A stretch of DNA of 6,870 bases from an uncultured Eubacteriales bacterium (GCA_902796115.1 CADBNX010000031.1:1-6870), one strand, 5' to 3'. Positions 1 to 6,780 are shown, counted from the stretch's first letter. Notes: generated by a model not told the origin, from the sequence alone. Program-made: numbers and translations.

Positions 1-9
1 ACGCCGTGC

Positions 10-987
10 TTACCCCTGTTCCTGCTTTTTCAGCAGGTGGCACGCCGCGAAGTGCCCGCTCTCCGCTTCCGTCAGGAGCGGCCGGACCGTGCGGCACTGT
101 TCCGTCGCGCAGGGGCAGCGCGTGCAGAAAGCGCAGCCCTGCGGCAAATCGATGGGGCTTGGGATTTCCCCTTTCAGCAGCATCGGCTGCCGGGAGCTTT
201 CGGGATTCATATCCAGCACCGCGGACAGGAGAAAACGCGTGTAGGGATGCAGCGGATTGGAAAACACCGCGTCGGCGGGGCCCGTTTCCATCAGCATGCC
301 CAGATACATCACCCCAACGTCCGCGCAGATATCCCTGACCACCGCCAGGTTATGGGATATAAACAGATAGGTCATGCCGCTCTGCTCCTGCAGATCCATC
401 AGCAGGTTCAGGATCTGCGCGTGCACAGAAACGTCCAGCGCGGATACCGGCTCGTCGCAGACCAGAAAATCGGGCCGCAGGGCGATCGCCCGGGCGATGC
501 AGATACGCTGGCGCTGACCGCCCGAAAAATCCGTGGGATAGCGCGGCAGATCCTCGCCGGACAGCCCGACCATGCCGAGCAGGTCCAGCACCCGTTCGCG
601 CATCTCACTCTCCGTCATGCCGCCCCGGATTTTCATGGGTTCCTGAAGGATCTTTTCCACCGTAAAGCGCGGGTTCAGCGCCGAGAACGGATCCTGAAAC
701 ACCATCTGCATGCGTCTGCGCAGCGCCCGGAAGGTTTCCCTGTCCGCGGTGTCAAGGCATTGTCCGTCAAAGTACACGTGCCCCGAGGTAGGTTTCTGCA
801 GCCCGAGCAGGGCGTTTGCCAGCGTGCTTTTTCCGCAGCCGGATTCCCCCACCAGGCCATAGGTCTGCCCGCGGGGGATCGCGATGGAAACGTCGTTGAC
901 CGCTTCCACATATTTTTTCGGCGCGAAGGGTGCCCGACCCCGGAGCGGAAAGCGGACTTTCAGGTTTTCTGTGCGTACCAGATCCAT
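10..987 (-). CDS. Peptide/nickel-type ABC importer ATPase, DppF/OppF-like
   Basis: Cytoplasmic ATPase (325 aa, complete) that should pair with the neighbouring DppD-like subunit to power import. All ABC motifs are visible: Walker A GESGCGKS (residues 47-54), Q-loop Q98 in VFQDP, signature FSGGQ (154-158), Walker B LVCDEP (175-180), D-loop SALD (182-185) and switch His212. The C-terminal oligopeptide-transporter tail begins around HPYT (247-250) and has six cysteines (C285, C288, C291, C293, C298, C316). Four of them keep the spacing seen in the partner ATPase and are candidate Fe-S ligands, as known for OppD/DppD proteins. The ATG lies 9 nt after the upstream stop and in the same frame. The nearest Shine-Dalgarno-like stretch (AAGGAAGG, 1001-1008) is 13 nt away, which is long, so translation probably relies on coupling. 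DppF rather than DppD type is judged from FSGGQ and the VSALDVSVHAQ segment. The substrate cannot be read from this subunit. Confidence 0.95.
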   Translation of the reverse strand: MDLVRTENLKVRFPLRGRAPFAPKKYVEAVNDVSIAIPRGQTYGLVGESGCGKSTLANALLGLQKPTSGHVYFDGQCLDTADRETFRALRRRMQMVFQDPFSALNPRFTVEKILQEPMKIRGGMTESEMRERVLDLLGMVGLSGEDLPRYPTDFSGGQRQRICIARAIALRPDFLVCDEPVSALDVSVHAQILNLLMDLQEQSGMTYLFISHNLAVVRDICADVGVMYLGMLMETGPADAVFSNPLHPYTRFLLSAVLDMNPESSRQPMLLKGEIPSPIDLPQGCAFCTRCPCATEQCRTVRPLLTEAESGHFAACHLLKKQEQG

Positions 988-996
988 AGCCGTGCT

Positions 997-2004
997 TCAG
1001 CCTTCCTTTCCCTGTAACGCTCCGGAGTCAGACCCGTCGGACGGATGAAAGCAGCGCACCGTGCGCCCGTCGGGCAGTGTGACCAGCGGGGGCATCTTTT
1101 TTCGGCATTCCTCCGTACAGACCGCGCAGCGCGGGTGAAAAAAGCACCCCTCCGGCTTGTGCATGGGACTTGGCACATGATCCGGAATCTGATAAAAACG
1201 GGTGTGCTTTTCACCGAGCGAAGGCACGGAAGCCATCAGTCCCCGGGTATAGGGATGCAGGGGCTGCCGGAGCAGCGTTCCCGTATCCGCCTCCTCCGCC
1301 ATTTTGCCGCAGTACATCACATGCACGGAATCCGCCATATGAGCAACCACGCTCAGGTCGTGGGTGATCAGCAGCAGGGCCGTGCCGTTTTCGCGCTGCA
1401 GTGTTTTCAGGATTTCGAGCACCTGCGCCTGGATGGTCACATCCAGCGCGGTGGTGGGCTCGTCGGCAATGATCAGCTTCGGATGCACGGAAAACGCCAT
1501 CGCGATCAGCACCCGCTGGCGCATACCGCCGGAAAGCTGATGCGGATAATCCAGGCACCTGCGTTCCGGAGAGGGCACACCCACCAGCTTCAGCGCGTCG
1601 ACGGACGCGCGCCGGGCCTGTTTCCGGCTCAGACCGCCGTGGCGGATGAAGATCTCGTCCATCTGCCGTCCGACGGTCATGACGGGGTTGAGGGCCGTCA
1701 GCGCGTCCTGAAAAATCATGCACATCTCCCTGCCGCGAAGAGAGAGCATCTCCTCCTCGGACAGGCGCAGCAGGTCCCTGCCGTCAAACATCATTTCATC
1801 CGCCTGCCATAAGGCCGGCGGCGTATTGAGCAGCTTCATCAGTGCCAGGGAGGTCACGGATTTGCCGCAGCCGGATTCGCCGACCAGCGCCGCGCATTCC
1901 CCCGCGCGGACGCGCAGATCGATCCCCTCCACGGCCCTGACAACGCCCCGGGGATTGGGAAACACCACTTTCAGGTTCCTCACCCGCAGCAAATCATCGC
2001 TCAT
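997..2004 (-). CDS. Peptide/nickel-type ABC importer ATPase, DppD/OppD-like
   Basis: Cytoplasmic ATPase of 335 aa, the first of the two nucleotide-binding subunits of the importer. Motifs in order: Walker A GESGCGKS (42-49), Q-loop Q99 in MIFQD, signature LSGGM (157-161; the Met variant is usual in DppD/OppD), Walker B LIIADEP (177-183), D-loop TALD and switch His215. The oligo_HPY tail starts near HPYT (250-253) and contains C287, C293, C296, C300 and C318. The C-x5-C-x6-C-x17-C spacing (287, 293, 300, 318) matches the Fe-S-binding tail described for some OppD/DppD proteins; that a cluster forms here is inference. Its ATG overlaps the permease stop by 4 nt (ATGA, 2001-2004), with AAGGGGA (2011-2017) 6 nt upstream as ribosome binding site. 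Only a TGA and three codons separate it from the next ATPase gene, in the same frame. Confidence 0.95.
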   Translation of the reverse strand: MSDDLLRVRNLKVVFPNPRGVVRAVEGIDLRVRAGECAALVGESGCGKSVTSLALMKLLNTPPALWQADEMMFDGRDLLRLSEEEMLSLRGREMCMIFQDALTALNPVMTVGRQMDEIFIRHGGLSRKQARRASVDALKLVGVPSPERRCLDYPHQLSGGMRQRVLIAMAFSVHPKLIIADEPTTALDVTIQAQVLEILKTLQRENGTALLLITHDLSVVAHMADSVHVMYCGKMAEEADTGTLLRQPLHPYTRGLMASVPSLGEKHTRFYQIPDHVPSPMHKPEGCFFHPRCAVCTEECRKKMPPLVTLPDGRTVRCFHPSDGSDSGALQGKEG

Positions 2005-2984
2005 ACGGCATCCCCTTTCCCGCCGGGTTCCCTTTCCTCTTCATTCATGCTGTCGAATACCTCCCGGATATACGTGCCCCGCATCGCTTTGAACAGCTTC
2101 ACAAGGCCCGCGCTCTGGCGCATCCGCGGGTTGAAGATCTCCTCCAGCACCAGTCCGATGCGCATAAAGGAAAAGACCGAAAGGAAAATGCCGATCCCGG
2201 GTGCCAGGATCCACCACCAGTGGCCGAAAAGCAGGGCGCCGCCGGACTGCGCTTCCGCCAGCATCCTGCCCCAGCTGATCGCGGTCGGATCGCCCAGCCC
2301 CAGAAAGGACAGCCCGGCTTCCGCCACCATGATGCCCGCGCTGGTCAGGCAGGTGGACATGATCAGCAGATGCGAAACGCCCGGCAGGATATGGCGGAAC
2401 ATGATATGCCGCCGGGAAGCGCCGTACAGCTCCGCCGCTTTGACGTAATTGCTGTTTTTCAGCACCAGCACCTGGGAACGGATCACCCTGGCGAGGCCCG
2501 GCCATCCGAACAGCGAAAAAATGAAGATGATCATCAGGTAGCTTTTCCCGAAAAGATTCGTCAGCACGATGGTCAGGGGCAGCGTGGGAATGACCAGCAG
2601 GATATCCACCAGCCGCATGATCAGCGAATCCGTGATGCCGCCCACATACCCGGCCGCAAGCCCCATCAGGGATCCGAGCAGCGCGATGCACAGGCCGGAG
2701 ATCAGCCCCACCAGCAGGGATACGCGGGTGCCGTACAGCAGCATGGAAAAAATATCCTGCCCGGTCGTGATGGTCGTTCCGAGCAGATGCCGCCACGAGG
2801 GAGAAAGCCCCTTCTCCGCGCGCTGGGTCACGTCATAGGGATCATAGGGAGCGATCCAGGGGGCAAATACGGCCGTGAACAGCAGGATGGCCACGACGAT
2901 CAGGCCCACCCGTCCCTTGGGATGCCGCCAGACGGCAAGCATGAAATCCTTTACGCCGCGCAGGACACGCCCGGTTTTCTTCAT
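2001..2984 (-). CDS. ABC importer permease, DppC/OppC-like
   Basis: Inner-membrane subunit of 327 aa. It opens with a basic cytoplasmic segment and a first membrane helix (about residues 26-44) typical of the OppC N-terminal domain. The family motif around LGTTITTGQDIFS (68-80) follows, then further helices near 85-112, 121-143, 147-163, 203-222 and 258-276. The EAA loop that docks on the ATPases is at about 180-202, built around AAELYGASRRH. After the usual family end (NPR, 285-287) there is an extra tail of about 40 residues, first basic and amphipathic, then acidic (NEEEREP). The start codon overlaps the previous gene's stop by 4 nt (2981-2984), with a strong AGGAGG (2994-2999) 9 nt upstream, so the start is secure. 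It should form the heterodimeric channel with the DppB-like protein next to it. Confidence 0.94.
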   Translation of the reverse strand: MKKTGRVLRGVKDFMLAVWRHPKGRVGLIVVAILLFTAVFAPWIAPYDPYDVTQRAEKGLSPSWRHLLGTTITTGQDIFSMLLYGTRVSLLVGLISGLCIALLGSLMGLAAGYVGGITDSLIMRLVDILLVIPTLPLTIVLTNLFGKSYLMIIFIFSLFGWPGLARVIRSQVLVLKNSNYVKAAELYGASRRHIMFRHILPGVSHLLIMSTCLTSAGIMVAEAGLSFLGLGDPTAISWGRMLAEAQSGGALLFGHWWWILAPGIGIFLSVFSFMRIGLVLEEIFNPRMRQSAGLVKLFKAMRGTYIREVFDSMNEEEREPGGKGDAV

Positions 2985-3982
2985 CGTCTTCCGCCTCCTG
3001 CCGTCACCCGCGGATCAAGCAGCCCGTAGCACAGATCCGTGATCAGATTCGCGATCAGCGTAAAGGCGGAAAGGAACAGCATGATCCCCATCATCAGCGG
3101 ATAGTCGTTGGTGTTGTTCGCGTTCAGGAAGAGCGTGCCCATGCCGTTCCAGTTGAAGATCTGCTCGATCACGACCGCGCCGCCGATCAGGCCGGAAATG
3201 CTCATGCCGAAATTGGTCACGATGGGCAGCATGGCGTTCCGGAGCACATGCCGGTACATGACGGTGCGCCGCTTCATGCCCTTGGCCCGCGCGGTCAGGA
3301 CGAACTCCTCGTTCGCGACGGCGATCACGCTGTTCCGGGTGCTCTGGGCATAGCTGACAATGCTGCCGATGCTCATGGACAGAACCGGCAGCGCCGCGTT
3401 GTGCGCCACCCGGGCGATCGCGGCAGGCGACCAGTCAAACTCCGCCGCCAGACCGGGATCGGTATACGCCGGAAACCATTCCCACTCAAAGCCCATATAC
3501 AGCGCAAGGATCAGCGCGAGAAAGAAAGAGGGCAGCGCCGTTGTCACGACCGACGCGTTCATCAGCACGGTATCCGCCGCGCCGCCCCGGTGAAACGCCG
3601 CCCAGGTGCCAAACAGCAGTCCGCAGCACACGCCGATCAGCAGGCTGGAAACCGAGAGCACCAGCGTCCAGGGCAGACGCTGAAAAATGAGATCCGCCAC
3701 CTTGGGAGAGCCCGCCTGGAAAGAAGTGCCCAGATCCCCGTGCAGAAGATTCCGCACATAGCGCAGGTACTGCTGCCAGGTGGATACGTCAAAGCCGTAC
3801 TGGGCGCGCGTCATCTGCTTGATGATGGCGTATTCCTGATCGCTCATGCCGCCCTGGGGCGGATAATACCGCTCCGCGGGATCCTCCACCCCGATCCGGG
3901 GAATAAAGAAATTCAGCGTCATCACAATGACAAAGATGAAAATCGTATACAGGATCCGGCGGATCACATACCATTTGTTCAC
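2981..3982 (-). CDS. ABC importer permease, DppB/OppB-like
   Basis: Inner-membrane subunit of 333 aa, the other half of the translocation channel. It shows helix 1 (about 8-28), a long extracytoplasmic segment (30-102) ending in the family motif GDLGTSF (82-88), and further helices near 104-128, 138-164, 197-212, 254-274 and 295-320. The EAA loop (about 225-253) reads EEFVLTARAKG and onward, the docking site for the ATPases. The IEQIFNWNGMG (272-282) and LLDPRV (321-326) motifs are classic for DppB/OppB/NikB. The start codon is GTG (3980-3982), 4 nt after the binding-protein stop. AAGGGGGA (3991-3998), embedded in the last codons of that gene, serves as ribosome binding site 8 nt upstream. 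The ATG just before it (3988-3990) is out of frame and meets a stop at once, so GTG is the only sensible start. Confidence 0.95.
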   Translation of the reverse strand: MNKWYVIRRILYTIFIFVIVMTLNFFIPRIGVEDPAERYYPPQGGMSDQEYAIIKQMTRAQYGFDVSTWQQYLRYVRNLLHGDLGTSFQAGSPKVADLIFQRLPWTLVLSVSSLLIGVCCGLLFGTWAAFHRGGAADTVLMNASVVTTALPSFFLALILALYMGFEWEWFPAYTDPGLAAEFDWSPAAIARVAHNAALPVLSMSIGSIVSYAQSTRNSVIAVANEEFVLTARAKGMKRRTVMYRHVLRNAMLPIVTNFGMSISGLIGGAVVIEQIFNWNGMGTLFLNANNTNDYPLMMGIMLFLSAFTLIANLITDLCYGLLDPRVTAGGGRR

Positions 3983-3986
3983 AGCT

Positions 3987-5840
3987 TCATTCCCCCTTTT
4001 CCCACCGCAGGTTTTTCAGGCTTTCCGGATTGAAGGCCGTAGCGCCGTTTTCCGCCTGCCAGCCAGAGAAACGGTCCGTCCTCGCCACGGAGAGCACATC
4101 CTGGCAGTAGAGCGGCAGCTTGTAGCAGCTCTGAGCAATGTATGTTTCCAGCTCACGGATCAGTTCAAACTTGGTGTTCCGGTTCAGCGTCGCGCGCATC
4201 GCGCCGATCCCGGCGGTGATCGCCGGATCGGAAAGCCGTCCGTAATTGGAGGAACGGTTCAGGTTCACAAAATGCGAATTATACATGATATCGATATTGC
4301 TCAGCGAGAACACCACGCCCTGCAGCGTCATGTCGAAGTTGCCTGCGTACAGATACGTGTTCTCCGGAGAACTGCCCTTGGGGGCGAAGCGGAGCTCCAC
4401 GCCGATTTTCTGCAGCTGCACCTGCAGGCAGGCGATGGTTTCCTGCTCTCCCGGGGAGCCAAGCACCTGGAAGGAAAGCCGGCTCCCGCCGTCTGTGCGG
4501 TATCCCTCCCGGTCCCGCTCCGGCCAGATCTCATCCAGGATCGCATTGGCCTCCCGCACTCTCTCCTCCAGGGGCGCGGTATACAGATCCGCTTCCGGAT
4601 TGTAGAGTTCCGAATCCTCCGCCAGCAGTCCCGCCGGCATCCGCTTTCCCGCGCCGTTGAGCACGCTTGAGATCAGCGCCTCCTGATCGATGGCCAGCGC
4701 GACGGCGCGGCGCAGCCGCGGATCGGACAGACGGTCCCGCGCGGCCGTCCTGCGGTCGGACGGCGCGTTCAGGTTCAGTACGAGGCACTGGCTGTATACG
4801 CCTGGGCTCCGCAGCAGGCAGATATCCTTCTGTCCCTCGAACAGGGAAGCGTAATTGGCGCTGATGCCGCAGTCCAGCACGTCGATATGCCCCTTTTTCA
4901 GGGCATAAATCGCCACGTTCACATCCTGATAAAGGATAAAACGCAGCGTATCCACCCGATAAAGCGGTCCTCCGTCCTCCGCGGTCAGATAATAATCCTC
5001 CCGGCGGCGCAGCACGATTTCCTGGCCGTTGGTCTGCGCCGTGTCCAGCGTGAAAGCGCCGCATCCTACCGGATTGCGGTACGCCTCACCGAGTGCCGGG
5101 GACGGGTCGGTGTTGTTGATGGGATTGTCAAACGAAATGATATCGGACCAGATATGCCGGGGAAGGATCAGCACCGTGGATACCAGCGGTGTGATCGCGC
5201 CGAGCACCTTGCTGATTTCCAGGTAAAACACCCTATCCTTTTCATACTCCGCGATGGGGTATCCTTTGGGGTTGTGATCGTAGGTAAAGATGCCCTGGCG
5301 GCGCAGCCTGCCCGTATTGTTGTCATATTTGTGCAGAAGGTCGTTCACCCAAACCAGTGCCCCGGCATGGTTGGACAGCTTCTGGCAGGCCGCCAGATCA
5401 AACGTAAAATAGACGTCCTCCGCCGTGACCGGCACGCCGTCGGACCAGGATGCGTCCGGATTCAGCTCGAAACGCGTCGGGATAAAGGCCGTGTCGTTTC
5501 CGCCGTATATTTCTTCCAGCCGGTCGTAATCCACCTTCCCGTCCTCAGTCTCGATGGGTCTGAGATCCTGATCCAGGTACGCGAAAGAGGAAGCCAGCTT
5601 CGGCCTGAAAACGTCTTCCGTTTCATCGTAATCCAGCAGGGTCGAATACACCATGCTGGAAATAAGGGGCGCGACGCCGTCCCGGGACTGCCAGGGCATA
5701 TAGGATACGGGAAAAGCGGCTCCTACCTCCCCGATGTACAGGGTGAGGGAATCATCCCCCCTGCGGGCCGCTTCCTGCCCGCCGCAGCCGGACAGGGAAA
5801 GCACCAGCAGAAGGATCAGCAGCAGTTTCGTTTTTTTCAT
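3987..5840 (-). CDS. Family 5 extracellular solute-binding lipoprotein of a peptide/nickel-type ABC importer
   Basis: Lipid-anchored ligand receptor of the importer, 617 aa from the chosen ATG. The N-terminus has a KK n-region, a leucine-rich core and a lipobox LSGC with Cys19 as the predicted lipidated residue. The family 5 hallmark WSDGVPVTAEDV is at 132-143, followed by segments such as LSDPRLRRAVALAIDQ (371-386) characteristic of OppA/DppA/NikA. It is somewhat longer than DppA (about 535 aa), partly through an acidic stretch at roughly 94-120 before the WSDG motif. The start at 5840 is preferred because it leaves a normal signal peptide and has a weak GGCGGA about 4 nt upstream. An in-frame ATG at 5852 adds MADT but lies only 10 nt from a strong hairpin and has no ribosome binding site. 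The ligand is unknown: peptides are the default guess, but nickel, glutathione or other compounds are possible in this family. Confidence 0.93.
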   Translation of the reverse strand: MKKTKLLLILLLVLSLSGCGGQEAARRGDDSLTLYIGEVGAAFPVSYMPWQSRDGVAPLISSMVYSTLLDYDETEDVFRPKLASSFAYLDQDLRPIETEDGKVDYDRLEEIYGGNDTAFIPTRFELNPDASWSDGVPVTAEDVYFTFDLAACQKLSNHAGALVWVNDLLHKYDNNTGRLRRQGIFTYDHNPKGYPIAEYEKDRVFYLEISKVLGAITPLVSTVLILPRHIWSDIISFDNPINNTDPSPALGEAYRNPVGCGAFTLDTAQTNGQEIVLRRREDYYLTAEDGGPLYRVDTLRFILYQDVNVAIYALKKGHIDVLDCGISANYASLFEGQKDICLLRSPGVYSQCLVLNLNAPSDRRTAARDRLSDPRLRRAVALAIDQEALISSVLNGAGKRMPAGLLAEDSELYNPEADLYTAPLEERVREANAILDEIWPERDREGYRTDGGSRLSFQVLGSPGEQETIACLQVQLQKIGVELRFAPKGSSPENTYLYAGNFDMTLQGVVFSLSNIDIMYNSHFVNLNRSSNYGRLSDPAITAGIGAMRATLNRNTKFELIRELETYIAQSCYKLPLYCQDVLSVARTDRFSGWQAENGATAFNPESLKNLRWEKGE

Positions 5841-5862
5841 GGTATCCGCCATCGTCGGTAAA

Positions 5863-5892
5863 CTGCCGTTTCCCGCGTCGGGAATACGGCAG
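5863..5892 (-). promoter_or_regulatory. Intercistronic hairpin upstream of the binding-protein gene
   Basis: Read on the minus strand, arms CTGCCG and CGGCAG close an outer 6-bp stem. It continues as three A-U pairs with one bulged A, then CCCG/CGGG around a 3-nt ACG loop, about 13 bp in all. It sits between the stop at 5899 and the binding-protein start. Only UUUACCG follows it, so it is a poor intrinsic terminator for the operon. It could be a partial attenuator, an RNA stability element or a processing site. On the plus strand the same stem is followed by GGATTTTT, a better terminator shape, but no plus-strand gene ends here. The structure is read directly; the function is inferred. Confidence 0.6.
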
Positions 5893-5898
5893 GGATTT

Positions 5899-6552
5899 TT
5901 AATATGGATAAATCATTTTCTCTCCGAATCCGTCTTTGGATACGCAGTTGTCGTATATTTCCTCAATCCGGAAAATATACGCCGGACGCGTCAGCCAGCA
6001 GGACATATCCGGGGAGTGGTACACATCGTGCTGCGCGTTGACGAACTGCTGGTAGATCTCTCTCTTCCCGCTCACGGTTTCATCGTAGATCTCCATCTTT
6101 CCGCGCAGCTCGTAGGAGATGGCCGGCGGCTGGTAAAACAGGAGCGTGGCCTCCGGATTTGCCTGATAATTGGCATAGGAATGCTTCTTCGCCAGTTCAA
6201 GGCTGCCCACCTTGGAAAAGTCGATCCGGTCCCGCACGTCCTCGCCGTACATGTATTTGACCAGCAGCGCAAGGCCCCGCCTGCTGTATTCCCGGTCACC
6301 CGGCACATAGGTTTTGATATGCTCGATATACGCGGCCAGCGTTTCCTCCAGGTATTCGTCCTTCGGCAGGAATCCGATCCCCTTGATGGACGCGTTCAGG
6401 CCCGCGGGCCCGTTGGATACGAACGCGGGATCATGGGAGCAGAAGCTCAGGAACATTTTCTCAGGCGAAACCATTTCTCCCCGGTACAGCTTCAGTACGG
6501 ATTCCGCGCGGGTATCAAAAGCCCAGCGAAAAAAACTCTCAGCAGATTTCAT
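5899..6552 (-). CDS. Putative FMN-binding split-barrel (pyridoxamine-phosphate-oxidase-like) protein
   Basis: Soluble protein of 217 aa with no signal peptide or membrane helix. From about residue 110 the pattern resembles the PNPOx-like fold: a strand ending DFSKVGS, then AKKHSYANYQANPEATLLFY (121-140), then a strand with ELRGKMEI (148-155), and a C-terminal W-x-RP-Y-F-I strand (186-196). The NP-x2-x-LLF and RGKxE elements recall the flavin-binding strands of pyridoxamine oxidases and related FMN or heme-binding proteins. The first 100 residues are not recognised. The start at 6552 is chosen because GGAGGGGG (6558-6565) lies just upstream and a promoter lies 30-58 nt upstream; the reading frame stays open to 6699, but that would overlap both. 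It is the first gene of the transporter operon, 46-58 nt before the binding protein. No substrate or reaction is proposed. Certain as a gene, tentative as to family. Confidence 0.55.
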   Translation of the reverse strand: MKSAESFFRWAFDTRAESVLKLYRGEMVSPEKMFLSFCSHDPAFVSNGPAGLNASIKGIGFLPKDEYLEETLAAYIEHIKTYVPGDREYSRRGLALLVKYMYGEDVRDRIDFSKVGSLELAKKHSYANYQANPEATLLFYQPPAISYELRGKMEIYDETVSGKREIYQQFVNAQHDVYHSPDMSCWLTRPAYIFRIEEIYDNCVSKDGFGEKMIYPY

Positions 6553-6557
6553 TGCTT

Positions 6558-6565
6558 CCCCCTCC
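6558..6565 (-). promoter_or_regulatory. Ribosome binding site deciding the start of the 5899-6552 gene
   Basis: GGAGGGGG on the minus strand, with 5 nt between its end and the ATG at 6550-6552 (8 nt counting from the GGAGG core). No comparable site precedes the more upstream in-frame ATG at 6697-6699, so this site fixes the 217-aa reading. Confidence 0.85.
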
Positions 6566-6581
6566 AATGCTGTTTTCTGGA

Positions 6582-6610
6582 ATTGTACCATGCTTCGGTG
6601 GATTTGTACA
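6582..6610 (-). promoter_or_regulatory. Sigma-A-type promoter for the minus-strand operon
   Basis: On the minus strand, TGTACA (6605-6610, 4 of 6 matches to TTGACA), a 17-nt spacer, then TACAAT (6582-6587, 5 of 6), with TGG directly before the -10 giving an extended -10. The expected transcription start is near 6575, leaving a leader of about 23 nt that contains the ribosome binding site. It would drive the FMN-fold-like gene and probably the whole transporter operon. A perfect inverted repeat overlaps the last base of the -35. Confidence 0.7.
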
Positions 6611-6624
6611 GGGAAAACTTCCCT
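6610..6624. promoter_or_regulatory. Operator-like perfect inverted repeat next to the minus-strand -35
   Basis: AGGGAA-AAC-TTCCCT: two perfectly complementary 6-nt arms around a 3-nt centre, sharing one base with the minus-strand -35 box. Its size and position fit a binding site for a dimeric regulator of the operon. No regulator gene is in the window, so the assignment rests on position and symmetry alone. Confidence 0.45.
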
Positions 6625-6630
6625 CGAAAA

Positions 6631-6644
6631 GCCGCTCCGGCGGT
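6631..6644. repeat. Small GC-rich hairpin in the divergent region
   Basis: CCGC-TCCG-GCGG with a flanking G-T wobble pair. Read on the plus strand the loop is a C(UCCG)G tetraloop. Read on the minus strand the stem is followed by CTTTTC, a weak terminator shape that could limit read-through into the operon promoter. The stem is short, so its significance is uncertain. Confidence 0.3.
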
Positions 6645-6692
6645 AAAGTCTGTATTTGTTCTGTATTTTTTTCCACCATCCCGGTTTCGGAA

Positions 6693-6721
6693 TTGACATA
6701 CAATTTTGTCGTTGCTACAAT
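6693..6721 (+). promoter_or_regulatory. Near-consensus sigma-A promoter for the plus-strand gene
   Basis: TTGACA (6693-6698, perfect -35), a 17-nt spacer, TACAAT (6716-6721, 5 of 6). The expected start near 6728 gives a leader of about 60 nt before the ATG at 6788. The spacer contains ACAA-TT-TTGT (6700-6709) and GACA-N8-TGTC, small symmetries that might be bound by a repressor. This is the strongest promoter in the window and fires away from the transporter operon. Confidence 0.8.
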
Positions 6722-6772
6722 TCCCACAGACCACAGACAGGGCGCCATACCCGAACTGTGTGAATGAAAAAC

Positions 6773-6780
6773 GAGGGGGA
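6773..6780 (+). promoter_or_regulatory. Ribosome binding site of the plus-strand gene
   Basis: GAGGGGGA, 7 nt before the ATG at 6788. It lies inside the stretch that would be coding if the in-frame ATG at 6764 were used, which favours 6788 as the true start. Confidence 0.8.

Noticed and set aside
37..1017. Long plus-strand open frame of 326 codons opposite the DppF-like gene.
   Set aside because: Composition is rich in R, H, Q and G, as expected of an antisense shadow, while the minus strand encodes a complete ABC ATPase with every motif.
4887..5861. Plus-strand open frame of 324 codons opposite the binding-protein gene.
   Set aside because: Antisense shadow without initiation signals or recognisable motifs.
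5863..5900. Plus-strand intrinsic terminator (hairpin followed by GGATTTTT).
   Set aside because: No plus-strand gene ends upstream of it; the stem is better explained as an intercistronic element of the minus-strand operon.
5900..5950. Possible separate minus-strand promoter before the binding-protein gene (TATTAA near the end of the preceding gene).
   Set aside because: The best -35 at a suitable distance matches only 3 of 6 positions; not better than chance in an AT-rich patch.
5734..6696. Long plus-strand open frame of 320 codons opposite the FMN-fold-like gene.
   Set aside because: No recognisable domain and no promoter or ribosome binding site at its start; it mirrors a well-supported minus-strand gene in GC-rich DNA.
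6553..6699. In-frame N-terminal extension of the 5899-6552 gene, starting at ATG 6697-6699 (49 more residues).
   Set aside because: It would cover both the operon promoter and part of the plus-strand promoter, has no ribosome binding site, and a GGAGGGGG lies exactly before the ATG at 6552.
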